NCBI GenBank assembly: GCA_002428015.1
Contig: DIZW01000024.1
Span: 66,379 to 87,583 of the forward strand
Direction of reading: 5' to 3'
DNA from: Oxalobacteraceae bacterium UBA6018
GTDB taxonomy: Bacteria > Pseudomonadota > Gammaproteobacteria > Burkholderiales > Burkholderiaceae_D
Length of the DNA: 21,205 nt
Shown: piece by piece, positions 1-7,662 of the stretch
How positions within the stretch are numbered: the first letter of the stretch is position 1
How the letters are laid out: the number at the start of each line of letters is the position of its first letter
The notes under the pieces: model-generated
The model's input: only the letters and a program-made list of their open reading frames with translations
Databases searched by the model: none
What the model was told of the DNA's origin: nothing
Position numbers and translations under genes: made by a program

Positions 1-596
1 ACCACAAAATTAATCAGCGCTAGAAAGAAAACGATAGTTTGTACTACCCGCAAAATATTGGCTCGACCACGTGAGTCATGTTCTAAATCGGACGTAAGAA
101 GATTCATCAAACCCAGTAGCTGCAGATTAATTTGCAGCATTTCACTCCGTGATTGGAGCAGCACGTCATCAGGGATGCTGGTTTTACTCGCAAAGTAAGG
201 TAACAAGAGTTCGCGCATCGGCTTCCAAACTTGTTGCGCCTGATTAATCAATACCGCAGCCTGTGCCGTACGAACGCGATTAAGGATGATGCAACCTCCA
301 TCGCCGCTAACAACCATACCGCCATGTTCGAAAGCAGCTAATGTTTGATCAAATACTTTTACTGAATTGCGAAACTCTTCGATGAAAGCCTCTTTGCCAT
401 CAGTAGAGTTCTTTAGCTGAAGTGCTAACAACGACTTGGTGATTTGCTGTGAAAGCATGCGCTGGCGACCAGACAGATTGATCGACACGGCATCATTGGA
501 GAGCTGATAAGCAATCCAGTAATTAATAGCCAGAATGGAAAAATCAAGCGCAATAAATAATAAAATTGCGGCAAAGAGTTTTTTTGACTCAGCCAT
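1..596 (-). CDS. PilJ-N-type membrane sensor protein, 3' part outside window
   Basis: This is an open frame of 198 codons that starts at ATG 596 and runs off the left edge, read by translating the reverse strand by hand. The product begins MAESKKLFAAILLFIALDF, a membrane segment at about residues 7-28. A probable periplasmic domain to about residue 180 follows, then a second hydrophobic segment at about 182-198. The motif SGRQRMLSQQITK at about residues 41-53 is the hallmark of the type IV pili methyl-accepting chemotaxis N-terminal domain (PilJ-N, related to the NarX sensor region). Proteins with this architecture carry a cytoplasmic output module after the second segment, such as a GGDEF, histidine kinase or MCP domain; that part is not visible here. 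The Shine-Dalgarno site is weak (GAG about 13 bases upstream). Base composition is far more AT-rich than the rest of the window, which suggests recent transfer. Confidence 0.8.
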   Translation of the reverse strand, partial: MAESKKLFAAILLFIALDFSILAINYWIAYQLSNDAVSINLSGRQRMLSQQITKSLLALQLKNSTDGKEAFIEEFRNSVKVFDQTLAAFEHGGMVVSGDGGCIILNRVRTAQAAVLINQAQQVWKPMRELLLPYFASKTSIPDDVLLQSRSEMLQINLQLLGLMNLLTSDLEHDSRGRANILRVVQTIVFFLALINFV

Positions 597-1078
597 ACGA
601 TTTAACCATCTCGATAATACAAACACAGCAATAGCTCCCTAACTCCAAATTAATGTAATACGGTGAACTATAAATTCTTTAAAGTCTGATCAATCTTAAT
701 TGTGTCTGATGTTAGTAGGCTACGAACGCTCACCATCATTATTTTCATTTTCCTAGATGGGAAATATTGAAAACAATAAAAAAAGATTGCTAATGTAATC
801 AAACTTCTCCTATCTAGCTGGATAAAGACCGCCTGATAGATGTCGCATTCAGAATATATAATCTATGGGTGAGGCGTGTCTAACCCATGATACAGTTTCA
901 AAAGGACTCTTAAAAGACTTTCGTTGTCTAGGATAATGAATTGAATTCTTCCTAGCAATGCGTGAGTACGCTTGCGAAAAGTAACCATTAACTTCGTTAT
1001 AAGGACAAACAGCTATATAGTTGCAGGAATTTCCATACCAGAAATATTACTAAGCAACTGAATCTTAAGGGGAATAGA
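597..1078. other. AT-rich gene-free stretch next to tRNA-His
   Basis: I see no convincing coding frame here on either strand; the few ATG frames are under 15 codons and lack ribosome binding sites. GC content is about 37% in a line counted by hand, against well over 60% in the core genes. A loose inverted repeat (AGTTGC at about 1019-1024 and GCAACT at about 1055-1060) lies close to the tRNA 3' end. No integrase gene is present. The stretch is probably the tRNA-proximal end of a transferred element, but this rests on composition and position only. Confidence 0.5.
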
Positions 1079-1155
1079 TGGGGTGGCTGATGGGGCTCGA
1101 ACCCACGACAACAGGAATCACAATCCTGGACTCTACCAACTGAGCTACAGCCACC
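1079..1155 (-). tRNA. tRNA-His (anticodon GTG)
   Basis: Read on the reverse strand, this is a complete cloverleaf. The acceptor stem is GTGGCTG paired with CAGCCAC. The D arm contains GTAGCTCAGTTGGTAGAG. The anticodon stem CAGGA/TCCTG encloses the loop TTGTGAT, and the T arm contains GGGTTCGAGCCC. The anticodon GTG decodes histidine. The extra 5' G (position 1155) opposite C at position 73 is the typical bacterial tRNA-His identity element, and the 3' CCA is encoded (1079-1081). The gene marks the junction between the AT-rich block on its 3' side and the GC-rich core genome. Confidence 0.97.
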
Positions 1156-1196
1156 ACTGTCTAACATTTTCCCCGATGTTTCCGGGACAGCTCGAG

Positions 1197-1225
1197 ATTA
1201 TACAAACTCTTTGGCGAACTGGCAA
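1197..1225 (-). promoter_or_regulatory. Sigma-70-type promoter of tRNA-His
   Basis: On the reverse strand, TTGCCA (1220-1225) is followed by exactly 17 bases and then a perfect TATAAT (1197-1202). Transcription would start near 1190, giving a leader of about 35 bases before the tRNA. CTGTC and GACAG repeats flank that leader and may form a processing hairpin. Confidence 0.75.
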
Positions 1226-1235
1226 ATCTAAATGT

Positions 1236-1253
1236 CGAGTTCTGCTCAACTCG
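1236..1253 (-). terminator. Weak hairpin over the murI stop codon
   Basis: CGAGTT and AACTCG (reverse strand) form a 6-bp stem with a 6-base loop that contains the murI stop codon. There is no real T run after it, so it may only be a weak or rho-assisted end of the murI transcript. It lies just upstream of the tRNA promoter. Confidence 0.3.
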
Positions 1254-2082
1254 CCGCTTTTGCCGCGATCTGGACCTCGCTCACCGGCACCGACACACCC
1301 AGCAGGCTGGAGAACGCCGCCGCCAGGGCCGTGGCGCTGGCCGTCGTGTAGCCGGCCACGCTGGCAGCACCTTCGTCAGCGTTCTTCAAACCACCCGCGT
1401 CGAGCAAGTTTGCCAGATGGCGCGCGACGGCGTCGCCCGTATCGATCAAGCTCACCGCGCGCCCGGCGCGCGCGGCGATCAGGTCCTCGATGGCGGCGCG
1501 TACGAACGGGTAATGGGTGCAGCCGAGCACCAGGGTATCGGCGCCCTGATCGAGCAAGGGGGCCACGTAGCGCGCGAGCACGGCGCGGGTCGCCGCCGAG
1601 TCGAGCTCGCCCAGTTCGATCTGTTCGACCAGCCCGACGCAGGCTTGCAGGAGGAACGCGACCTTGCCGTCGCTGGCGATCTGGTCGCGCAGCTTGAGGA
1701 ATTTTTCACCGGCCAGGGTGCCGGCCGTGGCCATGACGCCGACCGTGCCATTGCGCGTGGCCGCCGCGGCGGGCTTCAGACCGGGCTCGACACCCACAAT
1801 CGGCATGTGCGGGTAGTGCGCGCGCAGGGTCTTGATGGCCGCCACGGTGGCGGTGTTGCAAGCCACCACGATGGCCTTGGCGCCGCGCTCGACCAGGAAG
1901 GCGGCCACCGCCAGCGAACGCGCGGCCACCACCTGCTCGGGCTTGTCGCCATACGGCGCGAAGCCGGAGTCGGCGAAGTAGAGCAGATGTTCGTGGGGCA
2001 GCTGGGCGCGGATGTGGCGCAGCACCGACAGGCCGCCGACGCCGGAGTCGAAGACGCCGATGGGGCTGGGGTTGGATGGCAT
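1246..2082 (-). CDS. murI: Glutamate racemase
   Basis: The enzyme interconverts L- and D-glutamate in the cytoplasm and supplies D-glutamate for peptidoglycan precursors. At 278 residues it has the usual family length. Visible motifs are GVFDSGVGGLSVL (about residues 9-21), ADSGFAPYG (37-45), the first catalytic cysteine in VVACNTATV (C75) and the second in VLGCTHYPF (C188). These two cysteines are the acid/base pair of cofactor-independent racemases. I chose ATG 2082 because family similarity begins about eight residues later; a TTG seven codons upstream (2103) also keeps the frame open but lies inside a GC-rich repeat. The gene follows the fumarase gene on the same strand after 54 bases, so the two may be co-transcribed. 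Confidence 0.95.
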   Translation of the reverse strand: MPSNPSPIGVFDSGVGGLSVLRHIRAQLPHEHLLYFADSGFAPYGDKPEQVVAARSLAVAAFLVERGAKAIVVACNTATVAAIKTLRAHYPHMPIVGVEPGLKPAAAATRNGTVGVMATAGTLAGEKFLKLRDQIASDGKVAFLLQACVGLVEQIELGELDSAATRAVLARYVAPLLDQGADTLVLGCTHYPFVRAAIEDLIAARAGRAVSLIDTGDAVARHLANLLDAGGLKNADEGAASVAGYTTASATALAAAFSSLLGVSVPVSEVQIAAKAAS

Positions 2083-2091
2083 GCTCAAGGC

Positions 2092-2127
2092 GCGGGGCGG
2101 CAAGCGGGGCGGCGCGGACCGCCCCGC
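2092..2127 (-). repeat. GC hairpin with duplicated 3' arm between fumarase and murI
   Basis: On the plus strand, GCGGGGCGG occurs twice (2092-2100 and 2104-2112), and its exact complement CCGCCCCGC lies at 2119-2127. In the fumarase-murI transcript the single 5' arm can therefore pair perfectly (9 bp) with either of two 3' arms. The structure ends 9 bases before the murI start codon. No T run follows, so it is not a classical terminator. Confidence 0.6.
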
Positions 2128-2136
2128 GGCATGGCC

Positions 2137-3678
2137 TTAGACTACGCTGACCGGAATCTTGCCGACGCTCGAGAGCGACTCGATCTTGGCGGCCCATTCC
2201 TTCGGCCCGGTGTTGTGCACCGAGGTGCCGTTGGCGTCGACGGCCACCGTGACCGGCATGTCGGTCACGTCGAACTCGTAGATCGCTTCCATGCCCATGT
2301 CTTCGAAGCCGAGCACCTTGGCGCTCTTGATGGCCTTGGACACGAGGTAGGCGGCGCCGCCGACGGCCATCAGGTAGGCCGACTTGTGCTTCTGGATCGA
2401 TTCGATGGCGGCCGGGCCGCGCTCGGCCTTGCCGATCATGGCGATCAGGCCGGTCTTCTCCAGCATCATGTCGGTGAACTTGTCCATGCGCGTGGCGGTC
2501 GTCGGGCCGGCCGGGCCGACCGCTTCGTCGCGCACCGGATCGACCGGGCCGACGTAGTAGATCACGCGGTTGGTGAAGTCCACCGGCAGCGGCTCGCCCT
2601 TGGCCAGCATGTCCTGGATGCGCTTGTGGGCGGCGTCGCGCCCGGTCAGCATCTTGCCGTTCAGGAGCAGGGTCTGGCCCGGCGTCCACGAGGCGACTTC
2701 TTCCTTCGTCAGGATGTTCAGGTCGACCCGGCGCGATTTTTCCGTGTCCGGGGTCCAGTGCACCTCAGGCCAGCTCGACAGCGCGGGCGGCTCGATGTAG
2801 CTCGGGCCCGAGCCGTCCAGCACGAAGTGGGCGTGGCGGGGGGCCGCGCAGTTCGGGATCATCGCCACCGGCTTGGAGGCGGCGTGGGTCGGGTGCATCA
2901 TGATCTTGACGTCGAGCACGGTCGTGAGGCCGCCCAGGCCTTGCGCGCCGATGCCGAGGGCGTTGATCTTGTCGCACAGTTCGATGCGCAGCTCCTCGGT
3001 CTTGTTGCGCGGGCCGCGCTGCTTGAGCTCGTACATGTCGATGTCGTCCATCAGCACTTCCTTGGCCATCATCATGGCCTTCTCGGCGGTGCCGCCGATG
3101 CCGATGCCCAGCATGCCGGGCGGGCACCAGCCGGCGCCCATGGTCGGCACGGTCTTCATGACCCAGTCCACCAGCGAGTCGGACGGGTTGAGCATGACGA
3201 ACTTGGTCTTGTTCTCCGAGCCGCCGCCCTTGGCCGCGACCTTGACGTCGACCGTGTCGCCCTCGACCAGTTCCATGTGCACCACGGCCGGGGTGTTGTC
3301 CTTGGTGTTCTTGCGCTCGAACTGGGGGTCGGCCACGATGGAGGCGCGCAGCTTGTTGTCGGCGAAGTTGTAGGCGCGGCGCACGCCCTCGTTGACGGCG
3401 TCGGTCACGGTGCCGGAGAAGCCCTCGAAGCGCACGCCCATGCCGATCTTGAGGAACACGTTGACGATGCCGGTGTCCTGGCAGATCGGGCGCTTGCCCT
3501 CGGCGCACATGCGCGAATTGGTCAGGATCTGGGCAATCGCGTCCTTCGCCGCCGGGCTCTGCTCGGACTCGTAGGCGCGCGCCAGATGGGCGATGTAGTC
3601 GGCCGGGTGGTAATAGCTGATGTACTGGAGTGCTGCGGCAACCGATTCGATCAGGTCTTCCTGCTTGATGACTGTCAT
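2137..3678 (-). CDS. Class I fumarate hydratase (iron-sulfur type)
   Basis: The enzyme hydrates fumarate to malate in the citric acid cycle, in the cytoplasm. The protein is 513 residues, close to the E. coli FumA/FumB length (548). Three cysteines suitable for the [4Fe-4S] cluster are visible in the right contexts: C66 in CQDTG, C185 in GWCPPG and C277 in PNCAAPRHAH. Their spacings of 119 and 92 residues are close to those of E. coli FumA. The later GPTTATRMDKF segment is also typical. I chose ATG 3678 (MTVIKQEDLIESVAAALQYI) because it fits the family start; a TTG at 3744 extends the frame but looks like leader DNA. It is divergent from acs and upstream of murI. Class I enzymes are oxygen-sensitive, so a second, FumC-type fumarase elsewhere in the genome would be expected. 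Confidence 0.95.
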   Translation of the reverse strand: MTVIKQEDLIESVAAALQYISYYHPADYIAHLARAYESEQSPAAKDAIAQILTNSRMCAEGKRPICQDTGIVNVFLKIGMGVRFEGFSGTVTDAVNEGVRRAYNFADNKLRASIVADPQFERKNTKDNTPAVVHMELVEGDTVDVKVAAKGGGSENKTKFVMLNPSDSLVDWVMKTVPTMGAGWCPPGMLGIGIGGTAEKAMMMAKEVLMDDIDMYELKQRGPRNKTEELRIELCDKINALGIGAQGLGGLTTVLDVKIMMHPTHAASKPVAMIPNCAAPRHAHFVLDGSGPSYIEPPALSSWPEVHWTPDTEKSRRVDLNILTKEEVASWTPGQTLLLNGKMLTGRDAAHKRIQDMLAKGEPLPVDFTNRVIYYVGPVDPVRDEAVGPAGPTTATRMDKFTDMMLEKTGLIAMIGKAERGPAAIESIQKHKSAYLMAVGGAAYLVSKAIKSAKVLGFEDMGMEAIYEFDVTDMPVTVAVDANGTSVHNTGPKEWAAKIESLSSVGKIPVSVV

Positions 3679-3897
3679 GGAGTTTCTCGCTGAGTAATAA
3701 AGGATGCGGTCGAAATTTTCCTGTGGGGCCAAAAAAAATTTCAATCCATCATTTTACACGCGCGCGGGATTGTCGCGCCGGGCGGGCGGCCCGTTGTTGT
3801 AGGATGGGGAAGGGATGCGCATTTTTCGAGGTGTAAGGGCGCAGTAAGCGATAACGTCTAATGTATTTCCAAAATTATCACACTTAGGGAGACTAGA

Positions 3898-5895
3898 ATG
3901 TCGGGCAACGAGACTCAGCAAGAAAATCATGGCATGCAGGAAAACCGCGTCTTCGCGCCTCCGCCAGCCTTCGTCGCGCAGGCGGCCGTTTCCGGTATGG
4001 ATGGCTACCAGGCCCTGTGCGATGAGGCCGCGCGCGACTACGAGGGCTTCTGGTCGCGCCTGGCCCGCGAGCACCTGGACTGGCACAAGCCGTTCACCCA
4101 GACCCTGGACGAGTCCAACGCGCCGTTCTACAAGTGGTTCGGTGACGGCGAGCTGAACGTCTCGTACAACTGCCTCGACCGCAACCTGGCCAACGGCAAC
4201 GCCGACAAGACCGCGATCATCTTCGAGGCCGACGACGGCAAGGTCACCACGGCCACCTACCGCGAGCTGCATGGCATCGTCTGCAAGTTCGCCAACGGCC
4301 TCAAGTCGCGCGGCATCAAGAAGGGCGACCGGGTCATCATCTACATGTCGATGTCGGTCGAGGGCGTGGCCGCCATGCAGGCCTGCGCCCGCATCGGCGC
4401 GACCCACTCGGTGGTGTTCGGCGGCTTCTCGGCCAAGTCGCTGCAGGAACGCATCATCGACGCCGGCGCCGTGGCCGTCATCACGGCCGACGAGCAGATG
4501 CGCGGCGGCAAGCACCTGCCGCTTAAGGCCATCGTCGACGAGGCGCTGGCGCTGGGCGGCTGCGACTGCATCAAGGACGTGATCGTCTACCAGCGCACCG
4601 GCGGCAAGATCGCCTTCAACGCCGGGCGCGACCTGTGGCTGCACGAACTGGTGGCCAACCAGAGCGCCGAATGCGAGCCGGAGTGGGTGAACGCCGAGCA
4701 TCCGCTGTTCATTCTCTACACGTCCGGCTCGACCGGCACGCCGAAAGGGGTGCAGCATTCCAGCGGCGGCTTCCTGCTGTGGGCCGCGCTGACCATGAAA
4801 TGGACCTTCGACCTCAAGCCGGCCGACGTGTTCTGGTGCACGGCCGATATCGGCTGGGTCACCGGCCACACCTATATCGCCTACGGCCCAATGGCGGCCG
4901 GCGCGACCCAGATCGTGTTCGAGGGCGTGCCCACCTACCCGAACGCGGCGCGCTTCTGGGACACCATCGCCAAGCACAAGGTCAGCATTTTCTACACCGC
5001 GCCGACGGCGATCCGTTCGCTGATCAAGGCGGCCGACGTCGATCCCAAGGTGCATCCGAAGAACTCCGACCTGTCCAGCCTGCGCCTGCTCGGCTCCGTG
5101 GGCGAGCCGATCAATCCAGAAGCGTGGATGTGGTACTACAAGAACGTCGGCAACGAGCGCTGCCCGATCGTCGACACCTTCTGGCAGACCGAGACGGGCG
5201 GGCACATGATCACGCCGCTGCCGGGCGCCACCCCCATGGTGCCGGGCTCATGCACCTTGCCGCTGCCGGGCATCATGGCGGCCATCGTCGACGAGGCCGG
5301 GCACGACGTGCCGAACGGGCAGGGCGGTATCCTGGTGGTCAAGCGGCCATGGCCATCGATGATCCGCACCATCTGGAACAACCCTGAGCGCTTCAAGAGC
5401 AGCTACTTCCCGGAAGAACTCGGCGGGCGCATGTACCTGGCCGGCGACGGGGCGGTCCGCAACAAGGACACCGGCTACTTCACCATCACCGGGCGCATCG
5501 ACGACGTGCTCAACGTGTCCGGCCACCGCATGGGCACCATGGAGATCGAGTCGGCGCTGGTGGCCAATCCCATCGTGGCCGAGGCGGCCGTGGTGGGCAA
5601 GCCGGACGAGACGACCGGCGAATCGATCTGCGCCTTCGTCGTGCTCAAGCAGGCGCGCCCGACCGGCGAGGAAGCCAAGAAGCTGGCGCTGGAGCTGCGC
5701 AACTGGGTCGCCAAGGAGATCGGCCCGATCGCCAAGCCGAAGGAAATCCGCTTCGGCGACAACCTGCCCAAGACCCGTTCCGGCAAGATCATGCGGCGCC
5801 TGCTGCGCGTGCTCGCCAAGGGCGAGACGATCACGCAGGACATCTCGACCCTGGAAAATCCGGCCATCCTGGAGCAGTTAAAAGAAGCGTCCTAA
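3898..5895 (+). CDS. acs: Acetyl-CoA synthetase (AMP-forming)
   Basis: The enzyme activates acetate to acetyl-CoA through an acetyl-AMP intermediate, feeding acetate into the citric acid cycle. The protein has 665 residues; the family is usually about 650. The ATP-binding signature YTSGSTGTPKG lies near residue 275, followed by WVTGHTYIAYGPMAAGAT and the acyl-site segment VDTFWQTETGGH. SGHRMGTMEIESALV and the C-terminal KTRSGKIMRRLLR come later; K630 in the last motif is the adenylation-domain lysine that is reversibly acetylated in this family. A good ribosome binding site, AGGGAG (3886-3891), sits 6 bases before ATG 3898. The gene is divergent from the fumarase gene across about 220 bases. 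Both serve acetate and citric acid cycle metabolism, though I could not define a shared promoter element. Confidence 0.96.
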   Translation: MSGNETQQENHGMQENRVFAPPPAFVAQAAVSGMDGYQALCDEAARDYEGFWSRLAREHLDWHKPFTQTLDESNAPFYKWFGDGELNVSYNCLDRNLANGNADKTAIIFEADDGKVTTATYRELHGIVCKFANGLKSRGIKKGDRVIIYMSMSVEGVAAMQACARIGATHSVVFGGFSAKSLQERIIDAGAVAVITADEQMRGGKHLPLKAIVDEALALGGCDCIKDVIVYQRTGGKIAFNAGRDLWLHELVANQSAECEPEWVNAEHPLFILYTSGSTGTPKGVQHSSGGFLLWAALTMKWTFDLKPADVFWCTADIGWVTGHTYIAYGPMAAGATQIVFEGVPTYPNAARFWDTIAKHKVSIFYTAPTAIRSLIKAADVDPKVHPKNSDLSSLRLLGSVGEPINPEAWMWYYKNVGNERCPIVDTFWQTETGGHMITPLPGATPMVPGSCTLPLPGIMAAIVDEAGHDVPNGQGGILVVKRPWPSMIRTIWNNPERFKSSYFPEELGGRMYLAGDGAVRNKDTGYFTITGRIDDVLNVSGHRMGTMEIESALVANPIVAEAAVVGKPDETTGESICAFVVLKQARPTGEEAKKLALELRNWVAKEIGPIAKPKEIRFGDNLPKTRSGKIMRRLLRVLAKGETITQDISTLENPAILEQLKEAS

Positions 5896-5912
5896 GCGCG
5901 TCAAGCGTTGAA

Positions 5913-5959
5913 TGCGCCGCAAGCTACGTCGTGTACCGCACGAAATGGCTTGCGGCGCA
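5913..5959 (+). terminator. Long hairpin downstream of acs
   Basis: TGCGCCGCAAGC (5913-5924) and GCTTGCGGCGCA (5948-5959) form a perfect 12-bp stem. Inside it, TCGTG/CACGA (5929-5943) forms a second 5-bp stem with a TACCG loop. The T run after it is short (GTCCGTTTACC), so this is either an inefficient terminator or a 3'-end stabilising structure for the acs messenger RNA. Confidence 0.45.
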
Positions 5960-6123
5960 GTCCGTTTACCTGAAACACATCCATCCGTCCAAGCGGCGTT
6001 TTCCTGCGCCAGTGCCTGGTATGCCGCCCGATTCGATTGATCCATCTCAAAGGCGCGTCGGTCTCCACTCCTAAGATCGACATGTACTCTGCCTTTTCGA
6101 TACATCAACCGGAGAAAATTAAC

Positions 6124-7230
6124 ATGAACAAGCTTCCGAGAATGTTCGCTTGGTTGTTGGGCGTGTTCGCCATCGCCACCGCCGCCCAGGCGTGGGCTGG
6201 TGATTTCTATCAGCAGCGTAATCTGGTTTCCGACAGCGCCGCCGTCAGCGCCGAGAACCGCGACCCGAACCTCGTCAATGCCTGGGGCCTGGCGTTCAAC
6301 CCGTTCGGGGTGGCATGGGTTGCCGACAACGGCACCGGCGTGGCGACCCTCTACGACGGCAGCGGCGTACCACAGCGCCTGGTCGTCACGATTCCCGGCG
6401 CCGCTGGTGCGGGCGGCAACCCGACCGGCACGGTGTTCTATGGCGGAGAGCAGTTCGTCGTCAAGAAGGGCGGCGTGTCCGGGCCGAGCCGCTTCCTGTT
6501 CGCCAGCGAGGACGGCGGCATCGCCGGCTGGGCGCCCAACGTCGACCTCACGCACGCGATCCGCGTGATCGACAGCAGCGCCACGCACGCCAGCTACAAA
6601 GGCGTGGCCGTCAGCGCCAACGGGCGCCGCACGCTGCTGTACGCGACCGACTTCCATAACGGGAAAATTGACGTGTTCAACGCCGAGTTCAAGCCCGCCA
6701 CCCTCCCAGGCAAGCCGTTCGTCGATCCGCACATGCCGGCCGGCTTCGCCCCGTTCGGCATCCAGGCCATCAACGGCGACCTGTACGTCAGCTACGCCAA
6801 GCAGGACGCCGACCGCCACGACGACGTCGCCGGCGCAGGTTTCGGATTCGTCAGCGTGTTCGACCCGAACGGGCGCTTCGTGCGGCGCCTCATTTCGCAT
6901 GGCGCCTTGAATGCGCCTTGGGGCATGGCCTTGGCGCCGGCCAGTTTCGGACGCTTCAGCAATCGCCTGTTGGTGGGTAACTTTGGCGACGGAACCATCA
7001 ACGCCTACGACCTGGCCACCGGCGAGCGCGTTGGGCTCCTGAAAGGGGCCGACCACAACCCGGTCCACATCGACGGCCTGTGGGGCATCGCGTTCGGCAA
7101 CGGCTTGCGCGGCCAGCCGGTCGATACCTTGTTCTTCAGCGCGGGGCCGGTCGATGAGAGCCACGGTCTGTACGGCCGCCTGGACGTGATCCCCGGCGAC
7201 GAGCGTGACGACGCCGTCATGGCCGAATAA
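6124..7230 (+). CDS. Exported TIGR03118-type beta-propeller protein
   Basis: This is a protein of 368 residues with a signal peptide (MNKLPRMFAWLLGVFAIATA, cleavage near residue 25 after AQAWA). The mature part has repeated short blocks such as NAWGLAFNPFGVAWVADNGTG, DPNLVNAWG, APFGIQAINGDLYVSYA, APWGMALAP and LLVGNFGDGTINAYD. These are NHL/SMP-30-like propeller blades, and the order resembles the uncharacterised TIGR03118 family (from memory, not searched). Function is unknown; the fold often binds ligands or other proteins in the periplasm or outside the cell. There is no PEP-CTERM or lipobox anchor. ATG 6124 has GGAGAAAA about 8-10 bases upstream, and the codons before it do not look like coding sequence. 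It is monocistronic on the plus strand. Confidence 0.8.
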   Translation: MNKLPRMFAWLLGVFAIATAAQAWAGDFYQQRNLVSDSAAVSAENRDPNLVNAWGLAFNPFGVAWVADNGTGVATLYDGSGVPQRLVVTIPGAAGAGGNPTGTVFYGGEQFVVKKGGVSGPSRFLFASEDGGIAGWAPNVDLTHAIRVIDSSATHASYKGVAVSANGRRTLLYATDFHNGKIDVFNAEFKPATLPGKPFVDPHMPAGFAPFGIQAINGDLYVSYAKQDADRHDDVAGAGFGFVSVFDPNGRFVRRLISHGALNAPWGMALAPASFGRFSNRLLVGNFGDGTINAYDLATGERVGLLKGADHNPVHIDGLWGIAFGNGLRGQPVDTLFFSAGPVDESHGLYGRLDVIPGDERDDAVMAE

Positions 7231-7563
7231 GCCAAGGGAGGTATGCACGCGGTGCGGCATGCGACAAGGTCAGCATGCTGCGCCACCTTGCTGCTTGGTC
7301 CGACATCGATGCCGGGGCAGGCCTGCCCATTGCCCGCGCATGGCGCCGCTGTGCAATGGCCCCGCGCACAGATTCAAGGAAAGCGCGCGTAGGCACGCCC
7401 GGCGATGGGGCGAACACGCGATAAGAGGCTAACACGTGCATAGACACTGCAAGCGCGTACCGGCAGGTAAACGGTATCGTCGCGTATGCATATCACCGTC
7501 ACGTATGCTATATCGGCGAGTCGCACAAGCCGTCTGATGCGTTGACACAATACTTTACAAATT

Positions 7564-7662
7564 CCGCGTTGCCGCGGTGGAGGCCGAACAGCATAATGCA
7601 CCTGTCTCCTCCAACTCCTCCTGGAATTGGATTCAGCCCACCCTCGCGGTGGGCTTTTTTTT
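7564..7662 (+). ncRNA. Candidate structured small RNA with UCCUCC motifs
   Basis: Three structures occur in a row. First is the hairpin CCGCG-TTGC-CGCGG (7564-7577). Second is a nested hairpin in which TGGAGG (7578-7583) pairs with CCTCCA (7608-7613) and ACAG (7588-7591) with CTGT (7602-7605). Third is an intrinsic terminator. CCTCC occurs twice (7608-7612 and 7617-7621), which is complementary to Shine-Dalgarno sequences; the second copy is free of the stem. No convincing promoter was found, so the 5' end is uncertain. Alternatively it is the leader of a 22-codon ORF (ATG 7596 to TGA 7664) whose last codons run through the terminator. Confidence 0.4.
7635..7662 (+). terminator. Strong intrinsic terminator
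   Basis: AGCCCACC (7635-7642) and GGTGGGCT (7648-7655) form a perfect 8-bp stem with a CTCGC loop, followed by a run of eight T (7655-7662). It is 400 bases beyond the propeller gene's stop codon, so it more likely ends the candidate small RNA than that gene's transcript. Confidence 0.9.

Noticed and set aside
1417..3693. Very long open frame on the plus strand opposite murI and fumarase
   Set aside because: It is antisense to two well-supported enzymes and its product is Arg/Gly/His/Ala-rich low-complexity sequence, the usual artefact of GC-rich coding DNA. The same applies to the long plus-strand frames opposite the ABC transporter and receptor genes.
3679..3744. N-terminal extension of fumarase from a TTG start
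   Set aside because: The 22 extra residues do not resemble the family start, and ATG 3678 gives the expected beginning.
7295..7306. GTCCGAC-containing site resembling the FadR-type operator
   Set aside because: Symmetry does not extend beyond the 7-base core, and such cores are expected two or three times by chance in this length of DNA.
7243..7392. 49-codon ORF after the propeller gene with GGGAGG before the ATG
   Set aside because: The ribosome binding site is only 1 base from the ATG, too close to work, and the peptide looks like translated non-coding DNA.
7483..7514. Near-duplicate CGTATGCATATC / CGTATGCTATATC
   Set aside because: Short, imperfect and only two copies; noted in the intergenic description but not supported as an operator.
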